This document shows positions 48,801-57,800 of a DNA stretch of 64,000 nucleotides, one piece after another. How positions within the stretch are numbered: the first letter of the stretch is position 1; the number at the start of each line of letters is the position of its first letter. The DNA is from Inia geoffrensis (lineage: Eukaryota; Chordata; Mammalia; Artiodactyla; Iniidae): NCBI GenBank assembly GCA_036417435.1, contig CM070919.1:30443318-30507317 (forward strand), given 5' to 3'. The notes beneath the pieces are model-generated. The model had not been told where the DNA came from. It was given only the letters and a program-made list of their open reading frames with translations, and ran no database searches. A program made the position numbers and the translations under genes.

Positions 48801-51800
48801 CAGTTCTGGAGGCTGGATGTCCAAGATCAAGGTACCAGCAGGGTTGGTTTCTCTTGAGGCCTCTCTTCCTGGCTTGTAGGCAGCCACCTTCTTGCTGTGT
48901 CCTCACATGACCTTTCCTCTGTGGGCTTGCTCACAGAGCGAGGTCTCAGGCATCTCCTCCTCTTTTTATAAGGACATCAGTCCTGTTGGACTAGAGCCCC
49001 ACCTTTATAACCTCATTCAACCTGAATTACCTCCCTAAAGACCCTTTGGGGTTAGGGCTTCAAAATGAATTAGTGGGGCAGGGGTGGGGTGGGGACAGGG
49101 ACAGATACTTCAGTCCATAGCAGGGCCTTAAATTATTTTTCTATATGTAATTACATTTAATACAAATATTTCTTAATTTATCATTTTAAAAACAATGTAA
49201 GATGACTACCTTATATGAATACATTATATAAATATTACCTTATAAATTTAATAGCTTATATATAGCTACTAAAAGTTACTTATTTTTAAAAATCCACACT
49301 AATTTTGTAATGCTAAAACAAGTATTTTTTTTCTTTCTTTTTTTTTTTTTGTTGCGGTACGTGGGCCTCTCACTGTTGTGGCCTCTCCCGTTGCGGAGCA
49401 TAGGCTCCAGACGCGCAGGCTCAGCGGCCATGGCTCACGGGCCCAGCCGCTCCGCGGCATGTGGGATCCTCCCGGACCAGGGCACAAACCCGTGTCCCCT
49501 GCATCGGCAGGCGGACTCTCAACCGCTGTGCCACCAGGGAAGCCCTTAAAAAAAGTACTTTTAAGTAATTCTTAAAATAGCATAATAATGATATATACTG
49601 TAGCTTTTTAAATCTAATAGTACCCTAGTCACCAATAACTGACCATTATTGGTCTGTCATTTTTCTATGAGTTGTAGACCTTTCTCAAAGTTACCAAAAG
49701 CGGGAAAAAAATGAATAATTTGTCTCATGGATATAATTTTTAACTGCTAAGTATTCTTTCTTTAAATTCTGTAACTGGGAAAACTTGCTATCTATTAGAA
49801 GTATATTTTCTTGTAACTATAAAGGTAATTATTTCCCACCACACATAAAGGAAATTGATTTGTGAACAGTATAGGTAGAAAAAGTGTTTCCTGTTTTCTT
49901 TCCTCTTAGGTCACATCTAAATGACATTGCTTGAAAATAAAAACAAGTGAACTTGTTTATCCAGCTGTTAAGCTAATTTTTCTTCAGGAAAATTGAAACT
50001 TAGTAGGACTTGTTAGTCTGTGATATATTTTGCTTCAAAACATTATTAAGTTTGCTCCTAAAGTACACCTTGATTTGAATCTGACTTGATAAACAAATTG
50101 AAAAAGAAACCAAAATGAACCTTTTTAATTTAGATTTTTAAAATTTGATACTTGTTTACATGTTTAAGTCATTATGCCATATACCATTGATGGTGGTGAT
50201 GGCCGGTTTAAGAGGGAGGAGTGGTGGGTGTGAGTGTGTTTGTCTGTCTTATAAACCCTAAATATTTCAAGCCCCTGGATAACACTATTTCCTAGAAGTA
50301 TATGTTGCTTCAGAAAAATATTAACCACAAAATATGTTCATTTATTATTAGAGTTGTTGTCTAAGGTATGTCTGTGTTAGAGCATCATGAATTCTTAATA
50401 TTGTCCACTTCAAAGGTTGTCAGATTAATGATCTCTAAGTTCCATTCTTACTTGAAACTAAATGTTAGTCATTCCTTTAAAAAAGACTTACTCATATTTC
50501 CAGATAAATTAGTCAAGATTTTGTTTAACTACAACCTCTCCAGGACAAAAATTAAGATTTTGAGAAGTCTGAAATATCGGTAGAGTCTTCAAGAAACTAC
50601 TAAGCAAGGTATATATTGAAGGCTACTCAATTTGGGGAATTGAGCAATTCCCTCAATTCCCTACATTTAGGGAAAATAGAGTTGTTTTTTCAGAAATGCT
50701 AACATAGAACTTGTCATTTCAGAAAACTATGGTAAAACATTTAGTAAGGAAAGCTTCAACATAATATGTAAATATAGTAAAATTATATGGTATAATAGTA
50801 TTATAGAAATGTAAATAAGATAGTATAAAAGAGTGCTATACAGTATAATAATATTAAATAAATATAAAGAAAATAATATGGCAGGTAAAAATGATCTTTT
50901 TGTGTTTCTAAATTGTTTATTTTGTTAAGTAACCAATTTAGATTATTTTAATTTAAATCCAACAACCTATCACACAGTGACCTCCTCCTCTTCTGATGTC
51001 CCGGGGAAGTTCATTTTTGGCCCGTTGTTGCGCGTTATTGCTGTTTTGTGTCGTCGCGCGTCTATTAATCTTTGCAGCGATTTGTAGAATGCTCTTGTTC
51101 CTAGAAAGGCCACAAAGTAAATCTCATGGATCTCAATTACTGTTGAGTCAGAGATCATAGATGGTTCGGGATATACAAACAGAAAAGAATTATATTGGAA
51201 AACCACACTCGAGCCTTATATTCCCAGTCTAGAATGTTTTGTTCTTGTATGCTGGTCATTTTTGAGAAAGAACAGGAGTGAACAAAAGGAGTTGAGAAGG
51301 CTTTCGAATTATATTTGTAGTGATACAGTCACCAGCCTCCTCCACCGTCTAAATCGCAGCCGTAGTTATTTCACTTCTCGATCCTCTGGCCTCTTGCTTC
51401 CTTTTTCCGTAGCGTGGCTCCCGCTGGCACCTGCTCAGGTCGCAGTCTTGGGAACGGCGGCAGCAGGGAGCAGTGCTTGTAGATCTGGAAGAACTCGGGG
51501 GGCGGTGGCGGGGGGGAGACCAGGTCACCTGTCACAACATTCCTGTGGGGCTTTGGACATCGCAAACGTTCAGGGATTTTGAGAGCTGTGGTTTGCCTCT
51601 TTGAGGTCATTTCCATACCATTTACTTAATTTTTTTTTTTTTTTTTTTTTTCTTTTTGCGGTACGCGGGCCTCTCACTGTTGTGGCCTCCCCATTGTGGA
51701 ACACAGGCTCTGGATGCGCAGGCTTAGCGGCCATGGCTCATGGGCCCAGCCGCTCCACGGCATGTGGGATCTTCCTGGACCGTGGCACGAACACGCATCC

Positions 51801-54800
51801 CCTGCATCGGCAGGCAGACTCTCAACCACTGCGCCACGAGGGAAGCCCTACTTAAAAATTTTTACCAGAATAAATATTGCTGTTTACTCTTCCTGCCTTT
51901 TCACAGTCCTTTCAGCTGCCCTTTTGCGAATTCTTGATCCACTCAAGCCTGGTCTGAACTCTCAGTCAGCAGTTCTCAGATTGGTGCCGGAACCAGCAAC
52001 ATCAGCATTGTCCAGAAACTGGCGTGAAATCCAGATTCTCAGGATCCACCCCAGACCCACTACCTCAGAAGCTCTGGGGCTGAGGCTCAGCCTTGCAGAT
52101 GACCCTGAGGCATCCCAAAGTTATAGAACCACTGGTCCAAGTAAGATTAGTTGTGTGCTCAATAGGCTAGTTGGGTCGGATTCTGGTGTTTTAACTAGAA
52201 CATGTGGATCTGTTAGTTAATAAAATGATAAACTTTCATTTTATTCTTGTTTCACTAAGAAAAAGAAAAAAATAATAGCAGTTACTTACCCATTGTAGGG
52301 AACAGACATGGAGAATAGGGAAGGGGCTTTCCATCTGGGTCCTGTAAACATTCAGGTACTGCTTTCCTAATTTAAATATTTCTCAGTTATGTGAGGTGTT
52401 TCATTTGAACTCATTTTCCTTAGAAGCGTTTTAGATATTTTGCTAGGAAAATTGGCTTCCAGTGGTTGCTAGGAAATTTGGCCTGTTATGTATCTTAATC
52501 TTCCCCCTGCAGCTATTAAAGTGAGCTCATAGTGGTTTTTACCACAGCAGCCAGCAGGATGATAGACATAAACTTTTAGAACTTCAGTAGTAGAATACAG
52601 AAATTTTAGTGACACCCTGTAATGGCAAAACAGATACCTAGAATTTTCATGTCATTGAGCCAGTTATATTATCAAGATCTTTGCAGTTTTAAACCCTTTA
52701 GGATTTGTGCAATTCAGCTTTCATCGTTTGAATAACACTGCCTATTGTATAGGTTTAAGGGTCCTTTCAAAACATAAAAGCAAAAGGATTTTTTTTGGTA
52801 GACTTCACTCAGTAGAAGTTATTATTATATCTGGAACATCATATAAACAAAATAAGTGGCAAATGGCAAGCTAATAATATTTGTAATATATGGCATATTA
52901 ATAAACTTAGTATAGAAAGAGATCTTGCTAATTAGTAAGAAAAAGACAAATGAAATAATGGGGAAAAGGACATGAATAGGAAATTTAAGAGATATGAATG
53001 ATCCACACCAGTGAACAAATGTCCTTCCTCTCTAATAATCAAAGTAATACAAATTAAATGAGCACATTGTGAAACCAGCTTTTGAAGGCCAACCGGCAAA
53101 CATTAAAAAAGGAAGTTACTGCCCAGTATTGGCCCAGGTTTGGTGGAAAAGACACACTTTCTGCTGGGCGCTAAGACGACATATTTGTTTTCCGTGGTGC
53201 TGTAACAAATTGCCACAGACTTGGTGTCTTAAAACAATTACAGATGTGTCCTCTTACAGTTCCGGCAGCTGGGAGTCTGAAATGGGTCTCACGGGCTGAA
53301 ATCAGTGTGGGCATAACTGTAGCTCTGTTCGTAGGCTCTCAGTGAAAGTCCGTTTTCTTGCACAGGATCCAGTGATGGTTTAATGCCCTGCATTTATAGT
53401 CTTGAAATTGCACTGGGTCCTGCAGATCATGTAGCTGGTTCTGCCTCTACCTCTTCCTTGCTGTTCCTTCCCTGAACCTTTTTCTTTTCTCTTTTTTTTT
53501 TTTTTTTTTTGCGTTACGCGGGCCTCTCACCGTTGTGGCCTCTCCTGTTGCGGAGCACAGGCTCTGGACGTGCAGGCTCAGCGGCCATGGCTCACGGGCC
53601 CAGCCGCTCTGCGGCATGTGGGATCTTCCCGGACCGGGTCACGAACCCGCGTCCCCTGCATCGGCAGGCGGGCTCTCAACCACTGCGCCACCAGGGAAGG
53701 CCTGAACCTTTTTCTTTTTTGGCTTAATTCTGACCTGTCTTTCCTTGGCCCTGCTGTAACTCTGAAGGCCTTCGGGAGCTCTCCTGTGTCTCCTGGCCCT
53801 GCACTCTACCACCCCCACCTTGTACTTCCCGTCCCCTGGCCTTTTGACAGTCCTTAGCTGTCAGTAACCCGGCTTTTTGTACCTTCTCAGCAACTGGGAA
53901 CGTGATAAAAATCCATGCTGATTGCCGTCTGCAACCAATCCACACCATCAAATCTCAGCTGAGCCAATTACGCTGTGTTTAGCGATTCTTTATTTTTCTC
54001 TTTTTGATTATCTGTTCTATTTTTCAGATTTTCCCCCTCACATCTCAGGGTTTCTCTGCCTTGAAGAAGTTATGTTTCTCTGACAAGATTGCATCATACG
54101 ATCATATTTATCTCTGTTTCAGAATCTTAACGTTGCTGCTTCAGCAGTTTCCTTTTGCTCGCATTACCTTCACACTGTTCCCCCAGTTCACAAGCACAGC
54201 CTGTTTCCCACATGGATGGGTCGTGTGTGTGTGTGTGTGAGAGTGTGTGCACATATACCCCACCTAAGGCTTTGCTGTTGTCTTTCTCCTTTTCTTTGGT
54301 GCTAGAGAAGTGTGGGCCCCATGCATGCTCACATTTACTCCACTCAGCCTCCAGAAGCTAATCCCAGTGAGCTCTGACTTAACAAAGTGTCCCGTCACTT
54401 TGGTCACTTGTCGTATTTGTTTATGTGCACGTAATATACAAAGTCATTATTTATGATCGCCTTTTCATCTCTCCCTTTAGTATTCTCAGTCGCTGCCGTT
54501 ACTTCAATTGTCACGTCTATTCAGGTGATTCCCAAGTGTTTACTTCTGCCATTTTATAGACCATATTTTCAACTACTTGTAGAGGGTTCTCTCCAACTTC
54601 AGCTTCAGTGCCCCAACTTGACTCGCGTTTTCCTTGTTAGCTGCCTCCTGCTCTGCCACTTGTGCTCTTTCTGCACGATGGGTATCCGCACACACGCTGA
54701 CACGCACACACCCCCCAGCGCTTCCTCATGCCCATCTCTTCCTGTTGATGGCACAGCCTCGTCCATGTCTTCTAGGGCAGAAGCCTCGTTACTTTTTACT

Positions 54801-57800
54801 CTGCTTTTTTTTTAGGTGCCACATTTAATTTTTGCTGAATCGATGTATATTTGGTTTTTTGAACATCATTTGACTACATTTTCTCTTTTCAGTTGCACTA
54901 CTTCAGTCCTAATTCAGGACCTCATTGCCTATGACCTGATGTCCTAAACTATTTCTGAAACCTAAACCATTCTTCTTAGCACCTAGATATTATTCTTCCT
55001 TTGGCCTAAAATCCATGGAGTCCCACAGACCAACATAAGTACATCCGCCCATCGTTCTAAAGCCTTCCGCAGTGTCACCCGGTGCATTTAGCAGTCTTAA
55101 CTCCTTACTGGCTCTGGACATGTGCTCCACAGACCTTCCACATCCTGCCTCTCTTCCTTCATTCATCCGCTAGGCTTTCCCCCACTTTCTACCCTACTAG
55201 CCTCCATCCTGGCCTCGCTCCAATGTGCTGTTTTTCCTGAAGCCTTTAGCAGTAAGTTATGAGTGAGTGACAGTATCTTTAAGTGTGAGTAATATTTTTA
55301 TATTCTGAGGATATTTTAATCTCTTAAGACATTCTACCATGTACTATAGCTATTTATTTTATTGTCTCATTAACCTCTGACCTACATGTTTATAGTTTTA
55401 GAGTAGTATCTTGTTAATAATTACTGAATAAGAAAGTACTGAACAAGACATTATAAAGTCTTGTGAGCTGTGTGACTTTGAGCAAATGATTTTATCCCTC
55501 TGAACCTTGGTTACTTAATTTGTGGGAGTAAAGTGAGATGATAATACGTACGTGTGTGCTTGTATATATATATATATAAAATGTAGAAATCTCCTGCATG
55601 GATCAGCAAAGATTTTCTGTCCAATGAGTATCATTCATTTATGTTTCCAATCTATAATACTAGCAACACAATTTCAGTTATACCAGGCATCACTCTAATG
55701 GCCCTCAGGGAGAAGCTTGGTCAGAAGGTAAGGTAGAGTATCGTTAGTACCAACTAGAAGTTCAGGAGATCTAGAGACGGAAACAAGGCACAGCAGATAC
55801 TAAAACAGGCTAGGTATTGACCAGAAACAATTTAATTAGCTACCACTTTCCTATTTAGGGCTCAGGGGTTTTCTCTTCCATAGAGGCAGAGGCAGTTCTC
55901 AGTATGGTGGGCTCAAGCTCAGGCAGTTAATTATAAATGCCTGTTATTTGGCTCTCTCTGTATTGAAATTCTAATTGGTCTCTATAGTATTATTATGAAA
56001 TTGGTTTTATTTTTTTATTTTTTATTTTATATTTATTTATTTTTGGTCACGTTGGGTCTTCGTTGCTATGCGCGGATTTTCTCTAGCTGTGGCGAGCGGG
56101 GGCTACCCTTCGTTGCGGTGCACGGGCTTCACACTGCGGTGGCTTCTCTTGCTGCGGAGCACGGGCTCTAGGCGTGCAGGCTTCCGTGGTTGTGGCTCGC
56201 GGGCTCAGTAGTTGTGGCTCACATGCTCTAGAGCGCAGGCTCAGTAGCTGTGGCGCACGAGCTTAGTTGCTCCTTGGCATGTGGGATCTTCCCGGACCAG
56301 GGCTGGAACCCGTGTCCCCTGCATTGGCAGGCTGATTCTTAACCACTGCGCCACCAGGGAAGTCCCTATGAAATTGGTTTTATAATAATGACCCAAGGTT
56401 TGGAGCGGCCCCTAGTACATTCCTCAGTGAGAAGACTTTGCCTTCACTTTGTCTACATACTAGTGATAGGTATTTCTTATTCATCTGCCACAAAGTTGAT
56501 TTTTCCAAACCTTCACTATAACTCATTTTTAGGGAAGTATTACTTTTCTGTCTTCTTATCTTATTACTGACTTAACTTAGATTCTAATAATTGTTCTTAC
56601 TGAATACCACAGTGTGATTCTGTAGAACTATGGACGTAATAAAACTGGGTGAGTTCCAGTAGCAAAGAAGGAAGTATTAACTAATTTAATTGACAAACCA
56701 GTGTTTCCCAGCCTGGTATACTATTCAGATTTTTGTTATAAGTTTGTGAATAAATTACACTGTTTCTGCCCTAGGGACTCAAGTCAGACATGTGGTTGTG
56801 GGAATCTTTCTCTTTCCCACACCACTTTGCATTTTAAAAATTCTTCTGCGGGAAGATCCCAACATACTATAGCTGTTCTTTCTTATGCAGCTAATTTTCC
56901 CTGGAGAGAAGCCATAGAAAATCCAAATCAAGTTTTTTTCTAGTCTATTTTCATGTCACTTCTTCGGAGAGCTACACTCTTCTGTTAAACTGTCAATAAA
57001 TATTCTAATCCAGGAAAAGGGGGACAGTAGGAAATAGGAAGGGGAAAGGAACAAATTCTTAGCATTAGCAGGCACACTAATGAATGTGTGATTAATTATT
57101 CTATATAAATTGCAATATTGTCTCACTTAAAGAAGCTTTTGAAAGTATAGGCGTGGTATATAACTGATTCAGTTTGCTGTACCCCTGAAACTAACACAAC
57201 ATTGTGAATCAACTATAGTCCAATAAAAATTTTTAAAAATAAAAGTATATGTGTGTGTATATATATAAATAATATACTCAAGAGAATTGAAATCGTATGT
57301 TCATACCAAGACTTGTTCATGTGCAGCATTCATATGCAATTTGTATGAATGTTCATAGCTGCATTGTTCATAATAGCCAGAGGGTGAAAACAACCCACAT
57401 GTCTTGTCAGCTAGTCAATGGATTTACAAAATGTGGCATATCCATACAATGGAACATTATTCAGCCATAAAGTAATGAAATACTGATGTATGTGCCAGAC
57501 ACAAACGTCCACATGCTGTGGTTTCATTTACGTGAAATGTTCATAATCGGGAAATCCATAGAGACTGAAAGTAGATTTGTGGTAGCGGGGTGGGTGTGTG
57601 CCGGGGAGGATAGTGTGCAGTGTCTGCCGTGGCTGAAAGGTGTCTTTGGAGTGGTGAAAATGGTCTGGGATTTGTTAGTGGTGAGGGTTGTATAGCTCTT
57701 TGAATAAACTAAAAACCACTGAATTGTATACTTTACAATGGTGAATTTTATGGTATGTGAATTAGAGTTCAGATTTTTTTAAAAGTTTACCGAGGAACTA

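Noticed and set aside
51262..51582. GC-rich 106-codon frame in intron 5
   Set aside because: No splice signals in frame, no family similarity; a local GC patch only.
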